Below, piece by piece: positions 20,763 to 33,970 of a stretch of DNA of 64,000 nucleotides; the first letter of the stretch is position 1, and each line of letters begins with the position of its first letter. The notes beneath the pieces are model-generated. The model had not been told where the DNA came from and searched no databases. It saw only the letters and a program-made list of their open reading frames with translations. This DNA is from Dermacentor variabilis (Eukaryota > Arthropoda > Arachnida > Ixodida > Ixodidae): NCBI RefSeq assembly GCF_050947875.1, contig NW_027460390.1, positions 2,108,001 through 2,172,000 of the forward strand. Reading direction: 5' to 3'. The translations under genes and the position numbers were made by a program.

Positions 20763-22181
20763 GTCATCGTCATCATCAGCCTGTTTTATGTCCACTGCAG
20801 GACGAAGGCCTTTCCCTGCGATCTCCAATTACCCTTGTCCTGCGTCACCCGATTCCAACTATAGAGCCCGCGAATTTGCTAATTTCATCGCTCCACCTAG
20901 TCTTTTGTCGTCCTCGACTGCGTTTCGTTTCTCTTGGTGCCCCTTCTGTAACACTAAAGTTGCAACGGTTGTCTAACCGGCGCATTACATGACCTGCCCA
21001 GCTCCATTTTTTCCTCTTGATGTCAACTAGAATATCGTCTATACCTGTTTGCTCTCTGATCGAAACAGCCCTCTCTGTCTTTTAACGTTATTCCTAGCAA
21101 ACTTCGTTCCATAACTCTTTGCGCGGTCCGTAACTTGTTCTCAAGCCTCTTTGTCAGTCTCCAAGTCTCTGCCCCATATGTCAGCACTGGAAAAATGCAC
21201 TGATTCTACACCTTCCTTTTAAATGATAATGGTAAGCTTCCAGTCAGGAGCTGGCAATATCTGCCATATGCGATCCAACCCATTTTTATTCTTCTGTGAA
21301 TTTCCTTCTCAGGATCAGGGTTCCTGTGATTAATTTACCTAAGCAAACGTCCTCCTTCACAGACTCTAGAGGTCGACAAGCGATCCTGAACTCTTTTTCC
21401 TTTGCCCGGTTATCTATAATTATCTTTGTCTTGTGCATATTGATCTTCAACCCCACTCCTACACTCTCTCTGTTAAGGTCCTCAATGATTTGTTGTAATT
21501 CATCTGCATTGTTGCTGAATAGAACATTGTCATCGGCAAACCGAAGGTTGCTGAGATATTCGCCGTCGACCTTTACTCCTATGCCTTACCAGTTTAATAG
21601 CTTGAATACTTCTTCTAAGCACGCAGTGAATAGCACTGGAGAGATTGTGTCTCCCTGTCTGACCCTTTTCTTTATAGGTATCTCCCTACTTTTCTTGTGT
21701 AGAATTAAGGTAGCTGTAGAACCTGTGTAGATATTTTCCAATGTATTTACGTAAGCGTTCTGTACTCCTTGATTATGTAATGCCTCTATGACTGCTGTTA
21801 TTTCTGCTGAATCAAATGCCTTTTCGTAATCTATGAAAGCCATATAGAGAGGCTTATTGGACTTTGCGGATTTCTCGATAACCTGATTGATGACATGGAA
21901 GTGATCCATTGTAGAGTATCCCTTCCTGAAGCCAGCCTGTTCCTTGGGTTGACTAAAATCCATTGTTGCTCTTATTCCATTGGATATTATTTTGGTAAAT
22001 ATTGTATATAACACTGGCCGCAAGCTAATGGGACTACAATTTTTCAATTATTTAACGTCTGCTTTTTTGTGGATTAGTATAAAGTTTGCATTCTTCCAGT
22101 CTTCTGGAACCCTTGCAGTCAATAGACACTTCGTATGAAGAGCCGCCAGTTTTTCAAGCATTATATGTCTCCTAAATCTTT
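20763..22181 (-). mobile_element. RTE-type LINE (family a), 3' part, copy C1
   Basis: The 3' end carries a short TCATCGTCATCATC tract, as RTE elements often do. Reading upward on the minus strand are C-terminal RTE sequence, the RT region (LRFADDNVLFSNN, RQGDTISPVLFTACLEEVF, FIDYEKAFDS, KEQAGFRKGYSTMDH) and part of the thumb/fingers. The frame is interrupted near 21587 (NW followed by a stop) and at other points. The copy is cut at 22181 by the duplication junction. The RTE clade is inferred from the motif series. Confidence 0.75.
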
Positions 22182-22689
22182 GTTTCAAGCTAGGAAATAA
22201 GCTAGGAAATATGTTTCAAGCTAGGAAATAAGCTCGGAGCTTGCTTCGCAAGTGAAATATCGGATGTAGTAATTGTGGCATTGGAGCATGCGATTTCTTG
22301 AGCAAACATCAAAATAGGGTAAATTGCACATACGCTACTAGTGCATATGTGCTACTAGTGCTGGCATTTCTATGTTGGGAAGTGCTCTTATGCTGCAAGA
22401 CTGACCATAGCATTAGATATTTTAGCCACACTTTTAGATGAAGTAGGATTTTGAGTAGAGTATTGGATTAAAAAAGATACAGTAGAACCTATATCACCAT
22501 GACTGTCGACGGTAATTGAATTAGCATTCAGGCAATGTAACGACGAACCGGATTTCTCAAGTCAGTTTCATTTGAAATCGTTTGCGGTCATTCTGACACT
22601 TGCATAGCTTCAGTTACATGTGGCGCCCACTCTAGGTTGTATCGACCCACTTTGTTTTTGGCACTCGCTTGCGAAGGTCGCGTATGAGC

Positions 22690-24050
22690 ATGCTAGGACG
22701 TAGGGACGGCGATGGAGCGTCAAAGGTGGTGTCCCGACGACAGCATAACCGACAATGACATGACGATTCTGAAATGATAATGATAGTATAAGAACGATTG
22801 CTTGAAAACAAAGGTACAACTACGACGGCAAGACGACAAAAGGAAGACCAAGCTACACTGACGATAATGACATGACCACGACGGCACGGCGACGACAGTG
22901 TGACAACATATGCATATAACAGCGACTGTCTGAAGACGACGCAGTGACGAAGATGGCATGACAACAGCGAGATATCAGGATTGAATGACGACACCATGAT
23001 TATCATAGAATGGCAAACAAGGAACGTAATCGGACCGACACAGCCGGTATGACTACAACGCCATAACGACAACGGGATGACGTTTTGAAGTGACAAGGAT
23101 GGTGCCAGGGCGACATGGCAGGCAAGGATGGTGCCAAGGCATGCCATGGCGACATTGGCATGCCAACGGCATTGTGACGACGGCGGCATGGCGACGAATG
23201 TACAACAACGAATGCTATACGGCGACTGTATGCTGACGACGCAGTGTTGTTGGGATGCAGATAATGGCATGAGGACAATGGTATAAGTTCGAATGCGCGA
23301 TGACGACTACGTCACGAAGGCTGTATGACCATGAGTATGTGAAGGCGATGGAGGGACGATGACAGCATGGCGAAACTAGAATGACGACTTTCACATGACC
23401 GCGAGAGCCCCGCGGCAGTATGACAACGAATGCAAGACAACTGTAGATGGCGCGATAATGACGGCATGACGAGAGTCGGATTACAATCCTGCAATGATGA
23501 AAATACAAGAATCATAACGACATCCCTACCAGGAGCACATTCCTAGTAGCCGGCGGTATTAGACAATTCGCGTAACTGGGTCAGTGTACAGGGCGTGACG
23601 ACGACTGCATGACTTGAGTCGAAGGCGAAGCTTTAATGGTGACGCTGAAATGACCACGACGGCCTCACGACGATGTTATGACAGCGAAGGTATGACGCCT
23701 GTGTAAGGATGATGGCGTGACGACGACGGCATGACAAACCCGGAACGACAACGCAACGACCACAACGGCACCAAGGCCGCGAGCACGTACCTAGTGGCAC
23801 AAGTTGTCAGATTACTCGGGCCACTGTATCGGCGGAAAAGGCATGACGATGACTGCAGGACGAGAGTTACATGATGAAACTTTAATGGCGACGACGTAGT
23901 GACCGAAGCGGCACCACGGCTAGGCTACGAGCACATACTTTGTGGCCGTAGCTTAGATTGGACGGCACCGTCTTCTGGCAGTCGCTGTCATGGATCCGTT
24001 GACATACTGTCGTCGCCAAGCTATCGCAGTCGCGTAACTTGGGCTACTGG
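22690..24050 (-). repeat. CGTC/CATG-rich minisatellite, block C2
   Basis: Near-identical by eye to 16430-17770, with small substitutions and a small insertion near 23262. Its long minus-strand frames (22632-23270, 23215-23508) are repeat artefacts. The equivalent array is missing from unit 2. Confidence 0.7.
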
Positions 24051-24278
24051 ATCGGCGTAAGAGGCTAGACAGATATATAAACATCTAAGCTCAGAACACG
24101 GGAAGAAGACAAAGAATGCTAACCGCATTAAAATACAGTTTTCCTGAAATGCGAGATCGTATTACTTGCTTTGAGAATGAACAGCAATCCCACCATGTCA
24201 CAAGCGAGTGAATATTTAATTTGAGGGTATTCAGTGAAACAACGGGCATTTTCTTCCTTTTTGAATGTCGGCGAGTGT

Positions 24279-25669
24279 TCAGTCCTCGTACACGTTCACT
24301 ACGATACTTGAATGTATATCTAATGACTGGAAGCGGAGTTTGCAGTGTGCAAACTCCGCGTCCTCTCCTCCAAGACACGAAAAAGAAAGGTTCCCCTCTT
24401 TCATCCGCGAGCACTGTTCCTCCAAATAGCGCATGTAGTTCATCGAAACCTCCGTGTTAAAAGCGAGGAAGTCCCTGAGGTTCCACACCACACGTGTCAT
24501 ATCGTACTCTGCGGCCTGCGACGTGTAATGTGCACAATGCAGGAACCAAGTAAGGCCCTTGGTGGACTTGTCCAGAACATCTACCACCGTGATAAACTAG
24601 CTTGCGGTCTCCGCTGCCTCAGAGACAACGTCCAACTGGGCGCGAACAAGCCTCGGCAGCGCGATGAGCATCCTAAGCAGCATGTCTCGCCCGCAAACGC
24701 CGTATACTGCGACACTTTTTTGGTCCTTGCAGTCGTGCACCAAGTTGAGGACACTGGCTGAGCGTTCTGGCACTGATGGTGACGTGAGGAAGCTTTTTTC
24801 TGGATTTTTGCAGGAGATGTTTGGTGTTCTTCTACGTGGAGCTGTTGAACATCAAAGCGTTGGTGGAATTCTCTCGGCGTTCTGAACAGGGAGTCGAACC
24901 GCCAGGTTCCGCACTCTCCAGCTACTGAAATGATCCGGAGCTTGAAAAAAGACTGAAGTACCTGTGCCACCGTCACGTCGTTCTCGTTCCAAACGCTGCC
25001 GATCTGGAGTAACTTCAGGTTTGGACATGCCTTAGACACGTGCAGCAATCCGCCTGTGAATATACGAGTTACTGAGAGGTATGCCAGATGCTGCAGTGAT
25101 TCGATGCACCCCCATGTGCTTCTATGGCGAACCCGATCCGAGTTGATATCCAGTCGTTCAAGCAAAGGACAGCTGGCGTATAGCTGGCCTAGAATGCCGT
25201 CCTCGATGTGGACTTCTCGCGAAGTCCAGAATATTTTCAGGCATTTTAAGCTCTGGAGAAGGCGTACGTCATCTGGCAGCAGCGTATCACTTCCACGCAA
25301 CGCCACGGCGGTAACGGAGTCGCAGATTCGCAGAATGATTGGCATGCTGCGATGTGAGGGCCCTCGGCAAGGTATCACCAGCTCTTTCACCAGTTTGAAG
25401 TGCGTCGAGCAAGGAGCGATGTCTTCTACGTAGATAATTGCGGAGACATTAAGCTTGCGGATCAGGGTGGCTCTGTTTAGGCCCTCGTCCACCGGATGCT
25501 CTCTTTCCATGTCCTGCAGGTTGATACGCACCGCTGTCCAGAGGCAAGGGTCGAAGGCTAACCTCTTCCATCGCTCGTACACCTGGGCTATTGTCGCGAG
25601 CCAGAGTTGCGGGAGGTAAGCGAATATCTTGAGGACGAGTTCAACTGGGAGGTCGTCAAAGTGCAACAT
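24279..25669 (-). pseudogene. F-box/leucine-rich protein pseudogene, copy C2 (F-box present)
   Basis: The minus-strand frame from ATG at 25669 gives a clear F-box at residues 5-50 (LPVELVLKIFAYLPQL, then WKRLAFDPCLWTAVRI). Leucine-rich segments to about residue 260 follow. F-box proteins link substrates to Skp1-Cullin ligases. From about residue 270 the long frame no longer matches the C1 tail (shared frame change). A 2-base deletion near 24754, relative to C1, and an in-frame stop near 24598 break the rest. The tail text (FLAFNTEVSMNYMRYLEE) is still recognisable at 24587-24279. The start codon follows a GAAGAAG repeat that is either 5' UTR or an intron end. Confidence 0.75.
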
Positions 25670-25692
25670 CTTCTTCTTCTTCTTCTTCTTCC

Positions 25693-25959
25693 TTCAAAAT
25701 TCTGGCACGTACCCACGAGGAGGAGATTGGCCATGGCACTCAATGGAAACATAACGTCAACTTCTTGCTTCCTGTTAACTTATTGATCTGTACTATCTAT
25801 GTTTAATTAGTAGTGAATATAAATTATTTTTCTGTTGCCGTTTCTCGAGTAGTCATGCCAGTTTTGCCGAAGATGCTATATTACGAAAACAACGCGATTA
25901 AGTGTTAATAACGAGGAAAATGTGCTTAACATGAGAGTCTCCCAGTCGCAATGACGTGC
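25693..25959. other. Spacer upstream of the F-box copy C2
   Basis: The sequence is shared with 19040-19310 and 58746-58960. No TATA or initiator could be assigned with confidence. Confidence 0.3.
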
Positions 25960-26700
25960 TCATGCACAATATGACACACTGCCTTTCGGGCTCGACCAGG
26001 GGTACTTGCCCCAAAAGATAACATGTTAATCACAGAGAGGAAGGCCCATACGCGACAGGGGTTGCTTAAGGTAGGTCTACCTTTCGGAATTATATTTTCG
26101 GAGAAAGAGGAGAAAATGGTACGGTGATTGTATATCCCCACATGATGCATAAAGGTTCGATGCTGCGATCCCACACCTACTGATGTACATATTTAGTTGA
26201 GGTATTCGACATAGTAATAGTGTAATGGAAACTTCGCATTGCCGAGACGGACAAGACCGCACATTCCAGGGGAACGCTAAATGTTCGTAATCCGGTGCAG
26301 CAACGAGGGGGCTCATTTTTCCTACCTAGGACTTGTCGCCATGGGAACCTTGTCACCGTTAGCAGAGTAAGGTTTGGCATAAAGAAACTCACTGCCTCCA
26401 AGGGCTGCCTTTGCCAAGCTGTCTGTAATCTCATTGAGTGCTAGTCCACAATGTCCAGGTATCCACAAAATCGGATTGTGCAGTGATCGGTGCAATGATG
26501 AATTATTTGTGCTTTCCGTCGACGTAAGAACTGACAGGCAATCTGCGAGCAATATTGTGCGACACATTTTTTTTGAATTTTGTATACGGCCAAGCATATG
26601 GCCATGAATTCGGCCACATAAAATTGGAGTGTAATCGGGAAGACGGATAGCAAAGCTCCATGACAGTGTTTGAGAGCAAATGCCTATCGTTGATTTCTGA
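25960..26700 (-). pseudogene. RNase H-bearing LINE, 3' fragment, copy C2
   Basis: On the minus strand the RNase H-like motifs are better kept than in C1: YVAEFMAICLAVYKIQ, ADCLSVLTS (Asp site) and LWIPGHCGLALNEITDSLAKAA. These are spread over two frames (26653-26441 and 26597-26322), so at least one frameshift is present. The downstream Cys/His segment (CASCGDIQSPYHFLLFLRKY) lies at 26316-26077. No RT domain is present. Confidence 0.6.
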
Positions 26701-27424
26701 CCTTCTTATTAGGCGTCCGTGGACACTGCCTTTTATGATGGAAAACTTTCCAAATACTAATTCAAAGACTAGCGTTTTCTTGTCTATGAAATTAGCATTA
26801 CTTGGAAAGCGCAACATGGCCGCGCTGATTCAGCGTTCCTCTTCTACCTTTTCTTTGACCCCCAGCGCTTTCGTTTTATCAAATATTTTTACGAAAGCGA
26901 TATCTGGGCTTTCTTATTCCTTAATGAGGAAATAAACTATGAATTGTCACTGGTGTGCCAGAGAATGTCTACTTTCCATATATCGTGTTGCATAGGCGCC
27001 GACTACCTCTGGAGTTTTCCGGGGGGAGGGGGGCTCAGCTCACTACGGACGATGCCGGTGCCTCCCCCTCCCTCCCGCGCACGCGCACACATACACACAC
27101 ATATAGTGCCATAGCGAGAGCTTTGTCACCCACATCATTTCAGGTTCTTTTTGCCTTTCCTCGACCTTTTCACTTGAAATTTTACTGGGGCTAATCGCTT
27201 ACTGCACAATTGTTGGCGCGGACGTGCAAGGCTTTTAATTCATAATTTCGCTTTATTTCTGCAAATCCTGAAAATAGGAGGACCCGGGCAATAGAAGATC
27301 TAGCGGCGGCTCCCTCACCCGTATTTTCTCACTTCAACATTGTTTTAAGTTTCCACACTATACATACACAATATATATGAATATACACACAGGACAAAGC
27401 TTATTATATATTTGAAAGAAGTCA
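26701..27424. other. Spacer with CA-rich tract, block C2
   Basis: Same as 20051-20762, with an extra 30 bases near 26977. No gene is seen. Confidence 0.4.
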
Positions 27425-29862
27425 TCGTCATCATCAGCCTGTTTTATGTCCACTGCAGGACGAAGGCCTCTCCCTGCGATCTCCAATTACCCTTGTCCTG
27501 CGTCACCCGATTCCAACTATAGAGCCCGCGAATTTGCTAATTTCATCGCTCCACCTAGTCTTTTGTCGTCCTCGACTGCGTTTCGTTTCTCTTGGTGCCC
27601 CTTCTGTAACACTAAAGTTGCAACGGTTGTCTAACCGGCGCATTACATGACCTGCCTAGCTCCATTTTTTCCTCTTGATGTCAATTACAATATCGTCTAT
27701 ACCCGTTTGCTCTCTGATCCAAACAGCTCTCTCTGTCTTTTAACGTTATGCCTAGCAAACTTCGTTCCATCACTCCTTGCGCGGTCCTTAACTTGTTCTC
27801 AAGCTTCTTTGTCAGTCTCCAAGTCTCTGCCCCATATGTCAGCACTGGTAAAATGCACTCATTCTACACCTTCCATTTAAATGATAATGGGAAGCTTCCA
27901 GTCAGGAGCTGCAAATATCTGCCGTATGCGATCCAACCCATTTTTATTCTTCTTTGAATTTCCTTCTCATGATCTGGGTTCCTGTGATTATTTGACCTAA
28001 GTAAACGTACTCCTTCACAGACTCTAGAGGTCGACAAGCGATCCTGAACTCTTGTTTCTTTGCCCGGTTATTTATATAGTTATCTTTGTCTTGTGCATAT
28101 TAATCTTCAACCCCACTCTTACACTCTCTCTGTCAAGGTCCTCAATGATTTGTTGTAATTCATCTGCATTGTTGCTGAATAGAACATTGTCATCGGCAAA
28201 GCGAAGGTTGCTGAGATATTCGCGATCGATCTTTACTCCTATGCCTTCCCAGTTTAATAGCTTGAATACTTCTTCTAAGCACGCAGTGAATAACACTGGA
28301 GAGATTGTGTCTCCCTGTCTGACCCCTTTCTTTATAGGTATCTCCCTACTTTTCTTGTGTAGAATTAAGGTAGCTGTAGAACCTGTGTAGATATTTTCCA
28401 ATGTATTTACGTAAGCGTTCTGTATTCCTTGATTATGTAATGCCTCTTTGACTGCTGTTATTTCTGCTGAATCAAATGCCTTTTCGTAATCTATGAAAGC
28501 CACATAGAGAGGCTTATTGGACTCTGCGGATTTCTCGATAACCTGATTGATGACATGGAAGTGATCCATTGTAGGGTATCCCTTCCTGAAGTCAGCCTGT
28601 TCCTTGGGTTGACTAAAGTCCGTTGTTGCCCTTATTCCATTGGATATTATTTTGGTAATTATTGTATATAACACTGGCCGTAAGCTAATGGGACTATAAT
28701 TTTTCAATTAGTTAGCGTCTCCCTTTTTGTGGATTAGTATAAAGTTTGCATTCTTCCAGTCTTCTGGAACCCTTGCAGTCAATAGACACTTCGTATAAAG
28801 AGCCGCCAGTTTTTCAAGCATTATGTCTCCTCCATCTTTGAATAAATCGACTGTTATTCCATATTCTCCTGCTGATCTTCCTCGGTTCATGTCTTGCGAG
28901 TTCCTTCTGACCTCATCGCTAGGTATAGGAGGAGTTCCTGTATCCTGTTCATTACTGTTTCCAACAGACGTATCTTGACTCATCTGGGTACTGTACAGGT
29001 CAGTATAGAATTCTTCCACTGCTTTTACTATATCTTCGAGATTGCTGATGATATTACTCTGCTTATCTTTCAGTGCATACATCTTGGTTTGTCCTATGCC
29101 AAGTTTCTCACCGATTTGAGGCTGCATTCATTTTTGACGGCTTCTTCTGTCTTTCTCACGTTATAGCTTCGAATGTCCCTTATTTTCCCTTGTTGATCAG
29201 TTTTGACAGTTCTGTGAATTCTATCTCTTGAGTTGGACACTTTCATTTTTTGTCGTTTCTTTATTAGGTACTTTGTTACTTGGGAGAGCTTGTCTACTGG
29301 TTGCCATGGCGCCTTGCCTCCCACTTCAATTGCTGTCTCTGAAGCCAACCTAGTTACGGTTTCATCATTAGCTCTATGTCATCATCATCTCTCTCTTCTA
29401 AGGCTGCATATATGTTTGCAAGTACCAGCCTGACTTTGTCTGCTTTTACACTTGCTGCCTCTAGGTTGACCTGTTTCTTCTTGACCAATTTAGCTCTTTG
29501 AGGTTCACCTCAATTCACCTCAGTTTCTTCAAATTGAGTTGAATCCTAGCCCTCACTAACCTATGATCACTGCACTTTACTCTACCTACCACTTCTACAT
29601 CCTGCACTATGCTGCCATCAGCAGAAAGTATGAAGTCAATATCATTTCTTGTTTCAACATTACGGTTTTTCCAGGTGGACTTTCTGTTGCTACGCTTCCT
29701 GAAAAAGGTGTTCGTTATTCGAAGCTTATTCGTTTCTGTGAATTTTACCTGCATCTCTCCTCTGGCGTTCCCAGAATCGACGCCGTAGTTGCTAATTGCT
29801 TGTTCACCAGCATGCTTTCTCCCCACTTTTGCATTGAGGTCGCAAATTACTACAGCATATTG
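27425..29862 (-). mobile_element. RTE-type LINE (family a), copy C2, 5'-truncated
   Basis: The minus strand, from 29862 downward, encodes the second half of an AP-type endonuclease (CDLNAKVG, then NTFFRKRSNRKSTWKN, IDFILSADGS and CSDHRLVRARI). The linker and the N-terminal RT domain (29127-28708, ending LIHKKGDAN) follow, then the RT core (28707-28072, with FADD intact: LRFADDNVLFSNN). The first half of the endonuclease is missing, as usual for target-primed 5' truncation. Frames change at about 28707 and 29127. The 3' tail is a TCATCGTCATCATC tract near 27424. Confidence 0.8.
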
Positions 29863-30227
29863 AGTTAGCCAATTAAATAAATAGAGGTAAATACAGGTAG
29901 CCAATAAAAAAAAAGATATTTCTAAAGGTATGGATAGCCTATGCCTAGAGAATGAACATGTTACTGTATGTTCACCACGCTTGAAATTGCTTTGCGTGCT
30001 TTTTTGCCCATGAAATAAAGCCTATATACTTCAGTGACCCTTTCGGCAGACTCTTTTATCAATGGTGTGTCAAATGCACGTGAATGTTGTGTCTCAGTTT
30101 TGCTTCTCTTTCCGGAAAGCAATACTAACGACTGATAAAAAAAACGTTTCTAATAATTTACAACATTTATTAGGGGCGGAAACATCGTCAGTTGTATGCA
30201 AAGGTCATAAATAGATACAGGGTGTCC
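29863..30227. other. Spacer between RTE and mariner-like element, unit 2
   Basis: Copy of 59-406. No gene is seen. Confidence 0.5.
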
Positions 30228-32828
30228 CAATTAACTATCATGCAGCAAGATAAAAAAAGAGCGATGCGTTACTCGAAGGAAACCTAGTGCATATGGTTTC
30301 CGGTACAGTGGAGTAGCTGCGAGTAATTCTTTCGTTACTTAGATTTATATAGGTAATCTAACTAATTATCTAACTCGAGACGTACTATCCTAACTATCAA
30401 AGTGTCAATAAGGCATTTGAACGCACAACAAAGGGACATCTAATTGCAGTTCTTTCAGCGAATTCCTAATTGTGTATATTTTTTTCCCGACTGATAAACC
30501 CCGCTTAATATGGAGAATACCACGTGACTGTGCTCCCACTCGGATCATAAAGCCGCGCCCTCGAACAGGCTCCCTCTGAGTCATCCAGAATGAAATAAAG
30601 GAAATTAAGGAGATATCACGGTCGAGCTAATGCCTTGTCTGCCGCGCCCCAGCCGAAGAAATACGTCGAGTTTGCTGTTAGTTGGGAACCAGCTGTGATA
30701 GCTGTTGTTTTAGCGTAACTAAAGCGCACGGATGTTTTTTTTTGTCACAAAACATATCACCACGAAAGCGAATAGACAACGTCAGTGCAAAGGTTTAAAG
30801 ATGCGTTTTGTTTCGTCCCATCCGTCAAGTTTTTCTCTATAATGAGCAGAAGGTAAACATGAAACTTGCCATGGCATCTGCAAATAGCAACAAGAGGAAG
30901 GCCGCAAATATATATATCAGTCATGGAAGTGTGGCGGTAGATCAAACACATCGACTATCATCAGAAATTATGAAAACCTGAGACAAACAGGCAGCTTCAA
31001 GAAATCGTGGCGGAGGACTCCATCTTAGAGTCTTAACCTACGCACGGATGTTCCAGCAATTATGGCCTCAAACGATAATGCGAGCGTGCGTGACGCGGCC
31101 GCCCAGGTACCAATTTCCAAGTCACCAGTTTGGAGCATTCTATATGGCGGCCTTTCGCTCTTAGCACCTTAGCCAGCAACGATGCTTGGAAGACAGAGAC
31201 CTCCAGAATCGTCTAGATTTGTTGAATTGGGTTCTCACAAAAGCCGATTACCCACCGGACTTTTGAACAACATCATGTGCACAGATCAAGCCAATTTTTG
31301 CAGAAACGGCCAGGTAAGTTTGCTTAATGCACACTATTGGAAGGACTCCAATCTACACTGGCTAAAGCGAAATCGGCACCAGTACCAGTGGTCCCTCAAT
31401 GTGTGGTTCGGAATTTACGCCCGTGCTATAATCGGTCCCATCTACTTCGATCGCACACTGACTCGACAGCGTTACTTGAACGAAATCCTTGAAGGAGTGG
31501 TGGATGAGTTTGTCAGCGACGTCCCGCTGTCACGTCTTCCACTTCTGTGGTCAGCAAGATGGGGCGCCAAGCACACATTAGCAGCCGAGCACGAAACTGG
31601 CTGGATGCGACTTTTTATGCGCAATAGATTAGAAGGAACGGGCCTGTAAATTGGCCGGCTAGGCCACCCGAGTTCTCTCCGCCTGATTTATTTCTTTGGA
31701 TTTATGTGAAAGATCACACTTACATGATGGAGGCGGACGTCAGATTAGTTCAAGGCAAGGATAACGGATGTCAGCCGTAGAATTCCGGGGTCGGTCGTCA
31801 AGAAAGCCACTGAAGATGTGATAAAACGCACACAGTACTGCGTAGCTGCAGAAGCAGATTCGAACAAGTCCTTTAGGCTGGTGTTCAACGGAGCTTACGA
31901 ATTCATAGATAATAAGAGCGCACTGAAATCTGACGGGCTTTTCTTGCCGTTTTTGTGCAGACATCCTGATTGCTAATTCGGCTCATTTAGGAGTGGTATA
32001 TTGAACACATCGGTTTTGCCTTCTCTCTACACGTTTGTCGCTTCCCGGTCTGTTTATTTCGATCTTATTTTTTGACACGAATCTGTTTTTGCAGCACGTA
32101 TACACTAAGTTCACGAAAAATATAATGGTCACTTTAATTTGGCTTTGGTCTGAAGCAAGTTTTCGGCGTGAAATATAGCTTCGCGCGTACTCTTTCGATG
32201 CGGTGCAATCAAAGCCGGGTTTTGAATCGTTCCATGCCTATTACATTGCTTTTGGCATTTCGTGCGTGGTCTGAGCGGTGCTTCCGCCACGTCATCAAGG
32301 GGCTTTTCTTATCAATGTGATCAGTGGACCTTGAGAGACGGATAATACGTGTGATGTAGAAGAATTAGCTAGAAAGCCGCGAAACCAGCTGTTGGCGCTC
32401 CTTCCGTACCATAATCAAGGTAATGCGCTGTCTCTTCGGGTTTGCGGCAGGCAATACAGTTGCTTTCAATCAACTTATTTGAGGGCACTGCTTTGTGATG
32501 TGGGCGGGAGCGCACTCACGTAGTATTTTTCATACTTCGTGAGGTTTCTTTGCCAGTGGGAAAAAATTGAACACAATTAGTCCGTCTCTGAAAACAACGC
32601 AGTTAGATCTCATTTTGAGGTTCCTACACATGCCCCTTTGATACCTTGAAAATCAGGACAGTACTTCTCGAGTTAGATAATTATTCCAATTACTGAATTT
32701 AATCTCAGGGACGAAATAATTACTGGCGGCTACTCCACTGTAGTGGAAACAATATGCACTAGGTTTTCTTCGAGTAACTCGACTGCTCTTTTTTTAGGTC
32801 TTGGTTCATGATAGTCGAGGAACACTGT
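30228..32828 (+). mobile_element. Tc1/mariner-like transposon with long inverted repeats, copy 2
   Basis: The left tip CAGGGTGTCCCAAT follows TA at 30226-30227. The right tip lies at about 32828, where TG replaces the expected TA. It includes a segment of about 200 bases (about 30660-30870) absent from copy 1 but present in copy 3, so copy 1 carries the deletion. The long inverted repeats are kept. Confidence 0.8.
30871..31765 (+). pseudogene. Mariner-like transposase, frameshifted (copy 2)
   Basis: ATG at 30871 opens a basic N-terminus (MASANSNKRKAANIY), interrupted early. The long frame 31182-31649 has MCTDQANFCRNGQ (first catalytic Asp), HYWKDSN, YQWSLNVWFGI and LLW. The second catalytic block QQDGAP sits one frame over at about 31551. 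WPARP/SPEFSP-like sequence follows near 31660. As in copy 1, the break falls just before the second Asp, although the surrounding bases differ between copies. Confidence 0.75.
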
Positions 32829-32926
32829 GTAATTCACTCGGTAACCGAAATGAGGCCAAGCCGGATTCACTAGACATCAAAATCAACAGCAGTCATGCGC
32901 AGCAGCGCTTATACTCGGATTCACCG

Positions 32927-33056
<130 letters not shown>

Positions 33057-33258
33057 CTGCAGTTTCGCCGGAAAGGCGAAGGAATATTAGTGATAGCCAA
33101 GTATGCGACAACTACACGGGGGAAGATTACACCACCGAGAGGACTCGGGCTGTGAAATTGAATTGCATTCTACTGTAAGGTCTTGTATATGCTCACATAA
33201 CGCCACCACTTCAGCGCGCAATTCTGCGAGGTCACACGAAGTTTTCTTCTAGTGCATG

Positions 33259-33259
<1 letters not shown>

Positions 33260-33297
<38 letters not shown>
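33260..33297. repeat. (AT)n microsatellite
   Basis: It corresponds to 3185-3229 and 34793-34840. Confidence 0.95.
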
Positions 33298-33300
<3 letters not shown>

Positions 33301-33970
33301 GAGGCTCAGAAAGCTGGTCAGGCCTCAGCCCCCGCCCCCGTCCCCCCAGGAAAATGAAAACTCTCCGCTTATGTCGTGTTGCGTTCTTCGTTCCTTCATT
33401 CTATATGTGGGGTTCGCTACCCCCCCCCCCCTCACGGGTAAATTAAAACTCTCCGCCTATGTCGTGTTGTGTCCTTCATTCCTTCATTCTTTGGGAAAAT
33501 ATTGACCTTCTTCTTTTGAAGGAGAAGGAGTAGTGTGTGAAGAGGCCAGTAAATCCGTTTATGCTGATATCACTACACGAAGCGTTCGTTGATTCCATAT
33601 ACGCGCAATCTAGATATAAAATTAGCGCAATATTGCATTACTAAAATGCGTATACACTTTTCTAAGCTTGTTTCTATTTACCTGCTAGTTTTTCTAAATA
33701 TACCTACTTTCTCAGGAGACACGATGTTCGGTTAGGTGAGCATTCTAATGCCCTGGAATCGTGTGCCCAATGAACGCTGTATATGGACCCACGTAGGCTT
33801 ACTGGTAGTTGATGTTGCTGCTGATTTTAATAACTCATAGACACGAGAGGCTGGCAGTTTCACATTTATTGCTTTATTATTTTCGACGGGCTGCTAGGAA
33901 GGCATGTCTTGGAGCGCAGCTGCGGAGATTGAATCCGCGCATGGCGCATGCGATGCTGATGATCATGAGC
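33298..33970. other. Unique flank beside the AT tract, first copy
   Basis: A C-rich run near 33419-33432, then AT-rich sequence without a recognisable gene. It is copied at 34841-35427, where a segment of about 80 bases around the C run is missing. Confidence 0.4.

Larger units (their letters stand above)
15949..22181. repeat. Tandem duplication of block C, first copy (C1)
   Basis: The copy begins TTTCAAGCTAGG and the same sequence restarts at 22182, about 6.2 kb later. Order within the copy: minisatellite, F-box pseudogene, RNase H LINE fragment, spacer with CA repeat, RTE fragment. C1 ends inside the RTE polymerase, where C2 (22182-29862) continues for another kilobase. The junction carries a short direct repeat of TTTCAAGCTAGGAAATAAGCT. 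Confidence 0.85.
1..29862. repeat. Tandem segmental duplication, unit 1 (blocks A1-B1-C1-C2)
   Basis: The first bases of the window reappear at about 29816 and again at about 62817, with the same following sequence each time. The order mariner-like element, terminal-exon pseudogene, SINE cluster, minisatellite, F-box pseudogene, RNase H LINE, RTE repeats in unit 2. Unit 1 carries block C twice and has a 2.1 kb inverted-terminus element that unit 2 lacks. The true left boundary lies outside the window, because position 1 falls inside the RTE endonuclease remnant that ends the preceding block C. Confidence 0.85.
22182..29862. repeat. Tandem duplication of block C, second copy (C2)
   Basis: It repeats 15949-22181 from 22182 onward and then continues through the rest of the RTE to the end of unit 1. 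The F-box N-terminus missing from C1 is present here. Confidence 0.85.
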
